From Takakia lepidozioides (Eukaryota > Streptophyta > Takakiopsida > Takakiales > Takakiaceae), in contig CM060732.1 in the NCBI GenBank assembly GCA_030704615.1, positions 49,519,053 to 49,583,052 of the forward strand: DNA of 64,000 bases. Reading direction: 5' to 3'. The first letter of the stretch is position 1; each line of letters begins with the position of its first letter. Made by a program: the position numbers and the translations under genes. Positions 26,821 to 40,050 of the stretch are shown here, in pieces. The notes beneath the pieces are model-generated. The model made no database searches and was not told the origin of the DNA. It saw nothing but the letters and a program-made list of their open reading frames with translations.

Positions 26821-29800
26821 ATGGCTCTCTCGCTGCACACCGTCTTGCTGGCGCCATCGCTCAGCCCCGCCCGCAAGCTCGCGCAGCTGTGGGGCCACTG
26901 TCAGGTGTGGCCAGTGATCACCAGCTCTTCGCACCCATCGCATCATCTGCACAAGTCTCCGCACTCTCCATCCTCTCCAACCTCCGTATCCACCCGATCT
27001 CTCGGTGCCTCGCGCTCCGGTAGGCGTGCCCTCCCGCTTCGAGCCCTTTTGGCGCTCTCCGTAGCTGCCGCGCTCGTTTTCCTGAGGAGGTGCGTGTTTG
27101 GATGGTTTGGATTTGTGGGTGAGTGAAAATTGGAGTGCAGACACAACCATGCCGACACTTTTGTTTCCCTATGTGCCCAATTTGGTAGAATCTGGAATTG
27201 GGCAACGTGAAGCTGTACTGAGGTGTGTTTCATGAATTTGAGGAATCTATGCTTACTTATGAAGCTTCCACTTTGGAATCCATACATATCATGTAAATGC
27301 GAATGTTTCAATGTTCTTCTGAAAAGATTAGAGAGTTCTAAACTGGATGCCTCAGAGGTAACACATTCTCAGCTAATGGTTGTTGTAAATGTCAGGAGGC
27401 GAAACTTGCAACAATTGAAAGCTCAAGGATCTATGGCATTCCAAGAAGATGAGTCAATGATTCCCAAGCTGAAGAAAATTGACACACATTTGCATGTCTG
27501 GGCATCCCCTGAAGAGGTGACACAGATAGGCTGCATTTATCTTGGCCAGGATTGCTTTGTCAATTGTCTATAATATATAAGCATGTCATACCTAAACGAG
27601 TTTGAATTGAGGGTATTATTCTACCATCAGTTCTTCACGCACCGAGAAGGGGTGCTCATTTCCTGGTGAACAAAGTTATCTATCTACAAGTGCACATAAT
27701 GCTAATCTTCAATCTCACTGAAAAGCTGATAAGACTTGCTAATATATCTGCGGTTTGCGCCAATCACTGATGGTCAAGAATATAGCTTCTGAATAGAAAA
27801 CAATACCGATGTACCAAGCCCACAGCCACTTAGAGCTGCCAATCGCGGTACATGAGGCTTGACTTAGCTCATGTGGAAAAATTGGAAAGCCCATCCCCTC
27901 AAGCACACAGTACTCCCCACTTTGGTACCTCTAGAGATGATTATGTGGTCTCTTTGCATAGAGCCCAAGCGACACGTTGGAAGGTCTTTGTTACCCAACT
28001 AGGCATCTTACCTTCATTGAGTCATGCCTTCGTGATTGTAACTGGTGGCTTGTTGTTCTTAGGCAAAGAAGTACCCGTACTTTCCTGGCCAGGAGCCGAC
28101 CACACCAGGACGTGCTGAAGATCTGTTGAAAGTAATACTACTCAACCTCTCGTCATTCCAATGCTTGCATTAATTGTGCTCATTTTGCCTTTCTGACTTT
28201 CAGGTTCTTGGTTCTTGATTGCTCCAGTATGTCAATGACTCATTTCTTACAGTCTTTTTATTTTAATCCCTGAATGTTTCACTAAACCATCTCAGAATTC
28301 TATTCCAAAAAAACTAGACTTGACCACAATAGAAGCTCCCCCACCTCCTACCTGAGACATCCTCTCTGGGTTTATTTTAACTTCATGGATTTTGTGGCTT
28401 TGAGAGATTTGATCCACTGATCTCTGTGGGCAAGCCTGCCCTATTGTTTGGATCACATGAGCTGAGTACATGGCACCTGTGCTTCTTTATTCAAAGGATC
28501 TCAATAAAATTGTTCCTTGATAAAAGTGTAGCAGCTCATGGCACTATTTTAGCTTGTTGGGGGCAGTTTAGAGAGGCTGAATGCCAGACTATCTCCTGAG
28601 CCTAAAGGATCTCAATAACATTAGCCAGCCTGCACCTGCCACCCAGCAAATTGTCTGCACTGAGCTTTAAGGAAGTTCTTACTCATTCATATCTTCACAT
28701 CTGAGAGGTCGCTGAGGTAATTGTCCATGTCGATGACAGAACAGATGTATATTTGGGCCTGCCATACTCAGTTTTGGGCTTGCCGTACTCCTGGTTGCGT
28801 GGTGATGTCAACTCCAGTCATGGATTAAAAAAAGTGCTGATATTGTTTGACAGTGCATGGCAGAGGCAGGTGTTGATGGTGCTCTGATAGTGCAACCTAT
28901 CAATCACAAGTTTGATCATTCGTATGTCTCAAGGTCTGTGGGACAGGCTATGTGACAAACCCTGAGAGAATAATTATTGCTCTAATTGAGTCATGTATAA
29001 TTATGGTCAGCACTTAGAAGTCATCCCTTGCCACTCACTGGAGTCTCTTTCTGCCTTCCTGCTTATAGCTGTCCCTTGCATCTAGTAGATCCATTTCCAC
29101 GTAGAGACTTTTCAGCACAGTCTTTCAACTTTGATGGCTCAAGTGCCTGGCAGCCTTCGTGCAAGAGGCACATTTGGTCATTGGGTGTCATTAAATGTTT
29201 CTTGAATGGTTTTCTGCTGCATCCACACAGGGCAGAGCCTCTGTGATCACAAGCCAGTACAGTCTTAAGATCAGAGTTCTTGTGCTTCTCTGCTCTGTAA
29301 AAAAGGGTTGACTCCTGCCCAAGCAACGGGAATTATGGCTTCACTTCACCCCCAAAGGACAGTAGCCCTTCCATTTGGAAGGTGGACACCTTTCTGCTCT
29401 GCATGTCTAGTTGACTTTATTTCCTTTCTGCAGTGTGTTGGAAAGATATCCCAGCAAGTTTGTTGGTTGCTGCCTGGCTGACCCAACTGAAGGAGGAGGA
29501 GGTGTGAAAGAACTGGTGCGCCTTGTTGTTGAGGTATTCTTCTGAGGAAATTTGCTCTTCTGCAGTTCTTTGGTGGTGACTAAATCTGCTCAGTAATGAC
29601 TTTCTCTGCAGATTCTTACGAATTGATCCCTGCATGGCCTCATGTCTCAGAATTCTCTATCTGCCATCAATCGAGAAAGGGATGTTGCCACTATAACATA
29701 GGCAAGAGTGAAATTTGAGAGATGATTCGTCCATTATGGACTGATTGCAGTGTGTGGCCATAGAGTTGAGACAGACACAGAGCCTGAGAGATCAAATTCA

Positions 29801-32361
29801 AGTTCGTGTGAAGCGTGGCAGTTGTTTACAGGTGCTGATGCCTAGCTTTTTCCATGAGGAGAAAATTGCACTCAATAAACTGTGTTGGGGTTGGCATGTT
29901 TGTAGCCAAGTGATCTGTCAAGGGTAAAGGACTCAGAATCTTTTTGAATGCTGCAGGAGGGATATAAAGCTGTGAGGTTCAATCCATATCTCTGGCCTTC
30001 TGGCCAAAAGGTGATTCTTTTATCATGGTCACTTTCTTTCACAACATTATTTATATGGTTGTAGGTGTATATGTGATTGTGTGGGGGTACTTCACTTCAG
30101 AGTCTTCCTTCAGCTTCCTTCAGATTTGGGAGATTTCTACAAAGATGTACCCCTTGGCCTATCCTTTGAGCCCGTGGACTTTGAAGCGTTCTCCTCACAG
30201 AATTCCCCAGGGTACGAAAACCTATCCTAGCTGTCACTTTCAGTGGATGGCAGTAAAGTAAAAGAGGTGTGAATGTTTGGTTTTAGGTTGGGAGCTGACA
30301 TCTAAGTCATAGCATGCTGTTGACCAGCCTGCTACTTGGACCTCTCCTTTCACCCAGATGTCACGCATGTTTAATTGCACTGGCAGTCTCACTTGAGATG
30401 AAAGAAGAAACAGAAAGAAATTGTATGAGGTTCACAGGAACTGGAACGTCTCTGATAGGGAACAGCTTTGGTGATGGAACAGATGACCAATGAAATGGGC
30501 AAAGCCATGTTTGCTAAGGCTGGAGATCTTGGTGTTCCTGTGGGCTTCATGTGCTTCAAGGTACTGACATGCATGCACCTTACAAGGCCATTGCATGCAA
30601 TGTGCTGGTGAATCTGAATGAGAATAAACTGGGAGTCAGTGGGAGAGTGTTGCTTACTATTTTGTTTCTTGTGCAGGGGCTCCTATTGCACATTGAAGAC
30701 ATTGAGGAGTTGTGCACCGAGTTCCCTGCGACAACCGTACTGATGGACCACCTGGGCTTCTGCAAGCCACCCATGTGAGCAGTCGTTCTTTGATTCATGT
30801 CTCCCATGATGGTTTCCCATTCCTGTGATGATTTTAGCCCTCTCTTCAGTGACTAGCCATTGCGAGTGAGCGGTCTGTCGTCAACTTTGGCGGGCTGTAA
30901 TGGCAACTTTTGGTGACCAAGAGCAAATACTTCCTTCTTATCAGATATAGATTGCGTATGGAACCAACTTCTCAGCTTACTTCTGGCACTGAATCAAGGG
31001 GCCACAGTTGTGCTATTTTCCTTACCCTCTCCTACACCACCCACCTGCCCTTTTTGTCCTACCCCACTCTTGTCTGCTCCATCTTAACTGGTCCTGGGGT
31101 CATTGGCCTCATGGTCGCAGCGACCTGAGGTTATCTGTGGGTTGAGTTCAGCTGCTTGTTTGGGATGGTTATTGCAGGAATGGTGAGGAAGCAGAAGCAT
31201 GGACACGACTCTTAAACCTTTCCCGGTTTCCACAGGTGCTTATGATGGCCGGATGATGCCTATAATTAAGCCTATGATGTTCCGGTGAAACTGATATACA
31301 GCCATTCTAAGCTGAAGGGGTGCCTGACAAGGTCAATCATGACTGAATTGGTCAAATTTTATGTTCCTCCAAGTTCACCTAGAAATTGACAAAGTTAAAA
31401 GTGCGTTGGGACTCAGATCCCTATGCATGACTTGTGGAACAGTAGCACTGTTGCTGTACACTTTATCAAGTCTAATTGACAGATATGGTGCAGTTTTCAC
31501 ATTGCCCATGAAACATACAGCATTCTGTAATTTAGAACAATAGCTGTCTTCTAATTACAGATCTTTCCTTCCAGGTCTATGTTAAGACGAGTGCTTTTTT
31601 CCGCGTCTCAAGGGACCCTTATCCATACAAGGACACCTGGCCTCTTGTCAAGCAGCTGTTAGAAGCTTATGGTGCTGACCACCTCATGTGGGGCAGGTAC
31701 TCCCTTACCCTCCAGTCTTGTTTTCTCACGGTCAATGACCTTTAATTGGTGATTCAGCAGTTGCTACTTTCTGTACTGTTACCAGTGCACATTAGGCAAA
31801 TTTCAAAGGGTGGATTCTCTAGGTTGTGAGTATGCTACACAATATTGGAACCTGCAACCTGGGCTTTGCGGTCAGGATGGCAAAATTGCAGAGACCAGGG
31901 TTGGTCAGGGGGATGCCTAGGCTTGTCATTAGAGGAGAGAATCATCATCTGTTCTAAATTCAGTGCATGTGGGGAGGAGGTTTAAAAGAACAAATAATAT
32001 TGACATCTATCTATTTGGATAATGCATCATCCAGGATCTTAACTCTTCTTCCTTGTCTCTACCAAGTCTAACTTGTTTATATATGGGCAAATGGTTCCAT
32101 TGCATATGGGTTTACTTGAACTACACACATCTGACTATTTGCATGTATTCTTTGGGCAGCGACTTTCCATTTGTAACAGCTGAGTGTGGGTATGCCAATG
32201 CCTGGCGGGTGCTGCCATCTGTGGGCTCACCTGAAGCTTTCTTTTCAGAGCGGGAGGTTGAAGCCCTTATGGGCGGCACTGCTCTCTCTGTCTTCAAGGG
32301 TGGTTGGAGAAAAAGGGCTTCTGGTATAAGTCAACTGGATTTCAATGCCGCACAGCATTAG
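26821..32361 (+). CDS. Amidohydrolase-2 family protein, complete (TIM-barrel metal hydrolase)
   Basis: Eleven predicted exons: 26821-27089, 27396-27516, 28063-28131, 28854-28933, 29434-29533, 29957-30010, 30483-30560, 30677-30774, 31178-31235, 31575-31696, 32160-32361; 416 aa. All introns are GT-AG and phases agree. Residues 1-88 (MALSLHTVLLAPSLSPARKL, Ser/Arg-rich) look like an organelle transit peptide. The enzyme starts at about 117: KKIDTHLHVW carries the HxH metal motif (His121, His123), then YPYFPGQEP, DGALIVQPINHKFDHSYV, AVRFNPYLWPSGQKMTNEMG, MDHLGFCKPP and GSDFPFVTAECGY (metal Asp). This matches plant proteins annotated as 4-sulfomuconolactone hydrolase-like; the natural substrate is unknown. 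Exons 7-11 lie partly inside the segmental duplication, so the last exons exist twice in the window. Confidence 0.88.
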
Positions 32362-33255
32362 CAGCTCAATTATGTGTCCCAGAACGGAGGTGTTCAGAAA
32401 GTTAGAGAGCTGAGAGCTTGCCATTTAAATCAGTGACCTGTCCCCATGTGTACATCATTTTTTGTTCGTAGCTTTTTAGTGGTGGATTCATGTTGTAGTT
32501 TTATCCTTGTCATACCACTCCGAACTACTTTAATTGCTAAGCAAATCCAACTTAATACATGGATCCATTGGAGGGCAAATTGGAGGGCAAGTCTTCTTAG
32601 TGGCATGTTGAACCAGAAAGGAAGTAGTGTCCTATGCAGCTCCTCTAGGACTCCAAAACAGATGTTGTCATGTCCAGCATCACAAGGCTTCATTATTCTG
32701 TATCTAATTATCCGCAATACCAATGGTTTTCCAAGTTCAGATCCTGAAAGCTCCCAAAAAAACCTTGGAGGAAAAGACAGTAGTTTGTTTCCCCTATGGG
32801 ATGATTTACCATACCTTCTTTGTGGTATATGATTACAAGGTAGCTGCAAATGCTTATGAAGCATGTTGGAGCAATTCACATGATACTTAGGCAATAGAAA
32901 CTGGGTAAGGGTGAGGCAGTCGGATGCCCGGCATCAAGCAGGTGACAACACAAGTACCCTAAAAAACCTAGCAGCCATTGTGCGATTGAAGGAAGGTTAA
33001 GATCCAGCCCTCACACAGCAGATTCCTTATTTGAACTGATGGCAGAACAAGTAGTTGAGAAACCTCAAAAACTTAGGCTGGGTTTAGACTGCGCCGAAAC
33101 GAGCGGCTAAAATGCGATGGTGGTCAATGATTAGACGAATTTCAGGTGAACTTCAATTTAAAACGAAGAGTGAGGTTGATTCGAGCACTGCAGCTGTCTT
33201 GTAGTTTCTGTGGTTGCCTGAGAACCCTTCCATGAGGAATGTTTATAATTTGGAC

Positions 33256-33380
33256 TCAGTAGGGTGAATATGAGATGTTAGATGAGGGAGACAAAGAATG
33301 GAGTGAACTTACAAATGGACGTGGTGTGCTAAGCAAGATGGGCATTTTTTGGTTGGGTGTCTCCAGTATGAGACAAGCAG
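33256..33380 (+). repeat. 130-bp dispersed repeat, copy C
   Basis: It is identical to the repeat at 2728-2852 as part of the identical block, and related to 9656-9788. Confidence 0.8.
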
Positions 33381-33391
33381 ATACCACGCAG

Positions 33392-34028
33392 CCAGTTTAA
33401 TTCGTGGTGGCTACACACCCCAACTTATCAAGCCTACACTGTGGACGGGATGTACATCTCTTTGATCTTGGATGCAGTGGGGGCTGTGAAGAGCGCTCGC
33501 AGTGCTGCGGTTGTGTTGCGCAGCCTCACACCCAATGCTCAGGGTGTTTTTCGAACTCTTGCAGATTTCCAGCTTGCCCACCATGACGAACAAGGCACCG
33601 CCCTTCCTATAGCTTTATGGGAATTCAATTATGTGGGCTGCTTCTGACATCCAGACGACAGTACACTGTCTGGTGTTCACATGGCATGTTTGCAAAGGGT
33701 GTCAGATTCCATTTCTACAATCTGACACCAGAAAGGCATACCCATGCTCTGTACCTTAGACACACATGGAGCAATTTGACTGGAAAATGAATTCAGAAAC
33801 GAAACTCCCCCAATTGAGTTAACTTTCAGGATGGGAAAGATGAATACAAGAATGACTGCATAGATTGCAAGGATGTCAAATACTGGATTGGTGATGTCAG
33901 ACGCAGGCCTGCCATTGCACCGCTTGTACATAGCATGCAAGGAACAGTTTTTGTTCAGGGGTGAGGTGACTCCACGCACTCACTTGACTGAATTCAAAGA
34001 CCATAACCTGCTCTGGGGTCAACGAGGC
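33392..34028 (+). pseudogene. ORC2: ORC2 C-terminal fragment (right copy)
   Basis: This duplicates 2864-3500: exon A about 33392-33594 and exon B about 33907-34028, with the same GC donor and the same missing 5' exons and C-terminal end. The sequence is unchanged from the left copy. Confidence 0.75.
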
Positions 34029-34427
34029 GTAGAGTTTTGTTTGTTGAGTTTTTACAAAACCCTGAGTGTGATCCTGCAATATTGTACCGTCCCTAATATA
34101 TAAGTAAAAACAACCAAGTCCCAGTTAGAACCAGTGAGCACGTTCATGGCTGTTACATAATTTGTGCCGCGAAACTCTCAAGTGACATTCCTGTTGTTTA
34201 GAATGAAAGGAATCTTTATGATTTTAAGCTATGGTGGTGTTTGAGTTCTTCAGTACAGATAGATCATTCTATAGTTATCATCATGTATGAGAAATAGTGA
34301 TCCAAGACCCCCAAAACGATGTGACTGTGTATGTGACATGTATAGGCTGCAGTCAGGAATGCACCAAGGGGGCTGCAATGGTCTAAATCATCTGACACAT
34401 GATCCATTTCTTGTTCCCAGGAAGGTC

Positions 34428-36579
34428 TTAATCAGGTTGGTCAATGTCTGCGAGACTCATCCCAAGTCCAAGCCGGTTTGCACTGATTATTTGGGTATCC
34501 AGCGTGAACGTCTCCTTCTGGGTTGCTGGACGGAGTAAAAACGTTTTGAACCTCCTTTGCCTCACAAATGCTGTGTGTAATGTCAAGCGAACATCCCACT
34601 TCATTTCAGTTCCAAATTCCACTTTTGCTATTGGCACTTCCCATGTTGCATCTGCATGCGGATTGTTAAGCTGCACGCTCTTCGGGTTGACTGGGAGCTT
34701 GGGTAAGTGTCCCCATGATACTCTGTCGGGTCTTTCAGGGCGAAAGCTCTGTCCGTCTTCCCATAGTGAAATCCTCCAAGTCCAGGTGACAGATTTCGAG
34801 TCGAGGGGGTCCACTGTTGCGGCCGTCCAGCCATGTTTGTAGAAATCTTGAGAAACCGCAGAAGAGAAGCTGGCCGAAATTTGAGCACTTGATCTAGGGT
34901 CGAAGGAGACCCCCACTGTTTGTGATCTCTATGCATTCAGACACATGGAAATATTCATGAGCAGACAGAACAACACTCAAGACATATCTGAAGTTGACCT
35001 AATCTGGGGAAAACCATATGCTGGGAAGGTGCTGGACAACATTAGAGCCCACACTTGAGGCACTGCTTAAAGTTAGGCTCCAATAGCATGTTCAGAGCTG
35101 GCCATCCTCCCACGAAAGTAGCAGTGAGTAAATCTAAGTTTCTTGACATGCGCCGGAGAGCATGTAAGAACTCCACATAATTTTAAATCATAATTTGTTC
35201 AGATCTCACTTGGGATCATACCTGCTTGTTAACAACATCTTGGCAGGCGTCATCTGCAGGGTTGGCGAACATGTGGTCGACTCTGTTCCTCCACTGTTCT
35301 GAGGGCTTCACAGTCACATCAAACTGGTAAATGAAGTGGCCTCTATTGTTCTTGTCGTCGACGCAATTATAAATCCCGAACTGAACATTGAACAGTTGTA
35401 GCTTTAGTGAGGCTCGGCTTCCGGAAGTGTTTCTGTTGTGAACAATTCACCCAGGCTGGAAAATTAATACTTACAATCCTGATGTACAAGAATTTGACAC
35501 ATATGCATTACAGTTCTGTGGAGAAGAGAATCACCTGTCACAAGAAGTTTCGAACTTCACAGCAGCATAAGCCTTTTGATCATTCATTCCTGGCACCTTC
35601 CACTGAGATTCCATAACACAATCATGAGCCATGCTCATGGGAGGCTCACACTTTTCCAGCTGGGCACTGCGGGTGTAACTTTCGTCGATTGAGAATAGCG
35701 AACTTGGTATCCGACCCTTGATCGTACACTCCTCCTGAGAGGAATTTACAAAGGAAAGTTTCAGCCACACCCCCCTACGACTTGACAAAGACACTTGTAG
35801 AGTGTGCCTTTCGGTAAAACAATATTTTTTAATGTGGATTAAACGTTGAACACATCAGGACAGTGGCTTACCTAAGTGTTTCCACTGTGTTTGATCCCTG
35901 TCCCAAGCCTTCTTTCAGAAAACTGCAAACAAACTGAACCTCCAGCCACGGAAAGGGGCATATCAAGTAGAATACTAACATCCATAGAAACTGACCCTAT
36001 AGAAAGTGAGCTAAGTTGGCCCCCTGCCACCTCAAAATGTTTCGGATAAATCCACCCTAGACATTGGTAGATTATAACGATTTGGCGGAAAACCCCAGCA
36101 GTTTTTGAGGGGCACAAATGTGGGTTTTCTTATCAAAATTTCTAACAGACAAGTTGCTTTTTTGGGAGCACATTCTTCACTGGCAGATAACCCACCTCGA
36201 TGCTGTCACGGCCTTCTCCTTCTCCAACAAGCAGCGGCTCCGCCTCATGACACAGCTCCTCGAATTCACTGGCAGACCCAATGCTCGACTCAGGGCTCGA
36301 CACAGACTCGCGCTCTTCCTCTTCCTCGCTTAATACGATCGTTCCTTCGCTGCCCAAGAACTCAGAACCTGTTGCGGTTTCTGAGTTGCCATGAAAGTGG
36401 AGAACTACTTCGTTGTCGGTAGATTCCACTACAGTGAACCCCAGCTTCTTCAATCTCTCAACTGGAGCTTCACCATCGTCTGAAGTATTCAAGATGATCT
36501 CATCTCCAACAGTGAAAGCCAAGGTTGGTGGGGTGTCAGATCCAACCATTGGAATCTGACAATTCAAGGAACATTTCAC
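34428..36579 (-). CDS. Unidentified multi-exon gene (right copy, better preserved); beta-pore-former-like C-terminus
   Basis: Minus strand. Coding blocks: about 36564-36142 (N-terminus MVGSDTPPTLAFTVGDEIIL, acidic EEEEERE), about 36117-35875, about 35735-35535 (MAHDCVMESQWKVPG), about 35402-35222 and 34915-34428. The last block ends LGLGMSLADIDQPD, a C-terminus that the left copy has lost by deletion. Motifs KSVTWTWRISLWEDG and AFVRQRRFK are kept. A plausible donor (CTTAG then GTAAGC, near 35870) is present here and deleted in the left copy. The first block has six T instead of five at about 36160, which shifts the frame after EVGYLPVKNVLPK relative to the left copy, so one of the two is frameshifted or the exon ends before it. 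Likeness to leukocidin-type pore-forming proteins is tentative; function unknown. Confidence 0.45.
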
Positions 36580-37668
36580 GAGTAATTAGTGAAGATGCTA
36601 CAAAAGCTGTACATGGCGCTGAGTTGACTACCTTGGGTCACTATGTGCATCTTAGGAATGTGAGTGTGAGCTCGAGTATTTTGAAAAATGGTTTCTACCG
36701 TCTTCAAAGAATCTAGCACCAATCTACAATAACACGACACTGAAATTGCACACTTCGACCAACATCGCAAGGATGTTACCTCCCTATTCGATGCATGAGG
36801 CTCCATGGAGCCTCTTCCAGCTCTGAATTTATCCTTTAGCACGCTCTGCGGCGTTCAACCCCAAGAGTGTGGACCTCGTGCACGCACTTCCTTCTCAAAC
36901 CCGTACCGTCAGCTGTGAACTCTTCTTCTCTCGTCCTCCTCGCTTATTCTCTTACGATTCTTGGAGCATTGCCATACGCAAGTGCTGCGATGGTCCTGTC
37001 ATGTGCATCTAACCGCAGAGCAAACTGTTTACAAGTGTACTGCACTACATCAAAGGTCAAATTAGTAGACATTGTCAAAGCTTCAACCTTAGCGACCTCA
37101 TCTACGTCTGTTTGCACGGAAATTGAATCGCCTATACCCTACTCGGAAGCAGTACAGGACCCAAACACAGCCCCCCTCCCTCTCCCTCTCTAGAGAGTGA
37201 CATGGAACCGAAGGAGTGTAAACTCCAGTCGGCGTTACGTTGGGTTACACGGTGGGGACTGTAACTTCACTTGGGGTTACACGACGGGGTGTGTAACTCC
37301 ACTCAGGGTTACAAAAAAGTGCATATCTATGCAGAAGCAGTTACCCCCTAACTTACAAGCCCAACTTGGAAAGGGAAGGAAGTTGATTGCATCTGTAGAA
37401 CGAGTGCAGCCCATCCCCATCATTTCCACCCACAAGTTCATGCTACTGAAACATGTAAGGCAGGATGAATCAGGCTCAGCGAAGAACGGCATCGAGGGAC
37501 AAGTTTGAGGCCTCGTCTGTTATGCAAATACACTGGGAGAGGTTGTTGGTTTGGAGCGTAGCGTGGGTGTGAATGCAAAGTCTCTTGTTGCTATCCTCGA
37601 AAGGGTCTAGTTCGGGAGACAGCGAGAGGAGGAGAGGTAGATATAGCACTCCGCAGGAGCAGTAAAGG
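36580..37668. promoter_or_regulatory. Intergenic region between divergent genes (right copy)
   Basis: Counterpart of 6096-7003. It keeps about 150 bp (around 36920-37070) absent from the left copy and a GTAAC-GTTAC repeat cluster (37217-37312). Confidence 0.45.
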
Positions 37669-40050
37669 ATGGCATTGATGGTTAGAGGAGAGTTTCTGGG
37701 AGCCCTAATTGCAGACTTTGCTCTCACTCCCGGTGCGAGCTGCCATCGTCGTTTTGTTCGCAGACTTACTGTGTCCGGCCTCTTTCCTATACTTCTACTT
37801 CAGCCATAGCCACTGTCATTGCTGTGCATTGCCTACAACCCGTACCTCCTCTATCTCTTTTTGCTTCTCTGCCAAAACTTAGTTCTGGATGTGGAAACTC
37901 TCCTAATATATCTCGATATTTTCCTCACGCGTCAAGTACTTTAATGACCTTAGATGTGGACAAAGAGGAAGATGAAGAAGAGATAGAGGAAGAAGACGAC
38001 TATGAAGATGACGGCGACGAGAGGGATGAGAAGCTGGAAGTCCGAGAGAGAGGTAGGGAGGGCGTGGTTAGGCGCTCGTTTCGGCTGTTGGGGAACAAGG
38101 AGAAGACGGAGCTTAGGGCATATGCGCACCAACTAGGCAAAGACATTTGTGTGCACCAGGTCTCTCTCTTCCAGCCTCCTTTTTTGTCTTGGTGCGGCTC
38201 TTTCTCCGTTTTCAACTGGAGAAAGGGAAGCCTATTGGATCAATTACAGTGCGCCTCATTCTTCTTTTCCCTCGTGAAATAGCAAGCATCCCAGATTAAA
38301 CTTTGTGAACCTTGGTAAGGCAAGAAATGTCAGTACAATACCAAAATGACAATCCATCCGTACTAAAAACTAACAGCACAACTAGGTGGAGCCCCTCAGA
38401 AGCTGAGGACAGGCAAAGAGTACTAAAACCTGGCAAGGCCACAACCAGCTAGCAATGCTCGGGTGGGGTGCAAGCAAGCCTTGAAGTCAAGTTGTGTTAG
38501 TCTCAACAGATGTTGCCAATGTTTAATTTTCAAGTTTGTGACACCCACAAATTGAATCTTGAGTGTAGGAAATTTCCTGTCCAATGTCACAAATTTTATG
38601 TTGTTTGGCCAGCACAATTTATGTTGCGCATTGTGGCTGTTAGAGGAAAACGCCTTAGTCCTTTGGGGATTCCCAAATCTCTCGCAAATTACCGGATGGA
38701 TTGGATAAAATTTTTGTTTCCTCATTTGCGATTGGAGTCTGACGTGGGCCTCAATGTGTTTGTCTTTGGGTTGGCAGGTGGGAAAATGGGGAGTCACTTC
38801 AACTGTTATCACAGCGATCAGTGATGCTTTGGAGGCTAATGAGCTCATCAAGGCATCTCTCTCTCTGCCCTCCTCCCAGTTGTTTTTTTGTCTGCCTGTT
38901 GGACTCTCTCACCACTCAATGGAACATTCATGTCGGAGATGAGTCAGTCTCGAAATGGAATATTATTAGCTTGGAGGGAGTATGGCGGTTCCATACTGAG
39001 ATTTCCACCAAACCAGAAGCATTCCATTCCTTGGAGGCCAATGGCCACATGGGTACAACATGTGTGTCATTGCAAGTCATTGCAAAGCATTACATTTTTC
39101 ACCGTATTCAATCTTCTCTCTTGTCTTGTCTTCCTCTTTTTCTGCCCAAACTGGGCATGGGGTCTGTGGCCAAAAGTCTACGGAAAATGTCTTACTACTA
39201 CATTCTTTTTGTCTCCCTCTCTTTGGGCATTATGTTGATATCATAGATCCCTTGTTTATTTTCCATTATGCATCGTTTTGCGTCTTAACTTTCGAGTTCA
39301 CAGTTCTTATTACACAATGGTTTCCATCATTGGAACGGAACAAGGACGAGTGTTCCGTCTTCCTTTGAAGTAAGCTGCCCCAATGTTTGAGTGACCTGCG
39401 CTACATGAGGTGTGCTTGTATGCATAGGACATGATGTACTCTTTCTTGACTATCATCCTACATTGTAACAGGTGAGGGTACTAGATAACTGTTCTGACGA
39501 GCTAGATGACACTGTGAGGGAATTGGAGGACAAGACAGAAGCCCAAATTGTGGGGCATATTGGGCGCACACTTTTGCTGTACAGACCCAGCCTATGCAAA
39601 CTAGCAGCAGCCCAAGCTGCTCAAGAAAAGTCACAAGCTCAACCAAGGAGAAGCCGTCTGGGGATGTCTACAGGACAGGTGCGTTCCCATGGATCTCCCT
39701 TTCCACAATGTCGTAGAATGACGGATTTCTTATGTGAAGTTTTCATGTTTCTCTTTCCATGGCTGATTTTTGGTCAGACTGGAAGTGGAACTTCAGGTGG
39801 ATTTGGTGGTCAGTAGTACAGTACCTGTATATTTACCTTGGATAGCCTAAACTGCCTGCAGTGCCATAATTTGGTTGAAACTGAGAGACGTGGGAGATAG
39901 CAACCTTTTTTGTGTCGTATCTGCACAGTTAAACTGCCACTGAATTGCTTGCTCATTCCATTTTTATGTGCGCAGAAGCCTAAAAGTTCGTGTAAAGGAG
40001 CGTCCAAAGCCAATAGCAAAGTTGGGAAATCGCGAGCTTCTACCAGATAG
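37669..40050 (+). pseudogene. CRM (CRS1/YhbY) domain gene, right copy, N-terminus frameshifted
   Basis: Exons correspond to those of the left copy: 37669-38159, 38778-38852, 39472-39678 and 39976-40050. The CRM domain is intact (SFRLLGNKEKTELRAYAHQL, VGKWGVTSTVITAISDALEA, IVGHIGRTLLLYRPS), and the GC donor of intron 2 is shared. One A is missing in the early exon (GGGAGCCC against GGGAAGCCC), so the first ATG runs into a TAG after about 46 codons. Translation of the CRM domain would need a downstream start such as the ATG before TLDVDKEED, which would leave out the transit peptide. I therefore call it a probable pseudogene or a form without plastid targeting. Confidence 0.75.
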
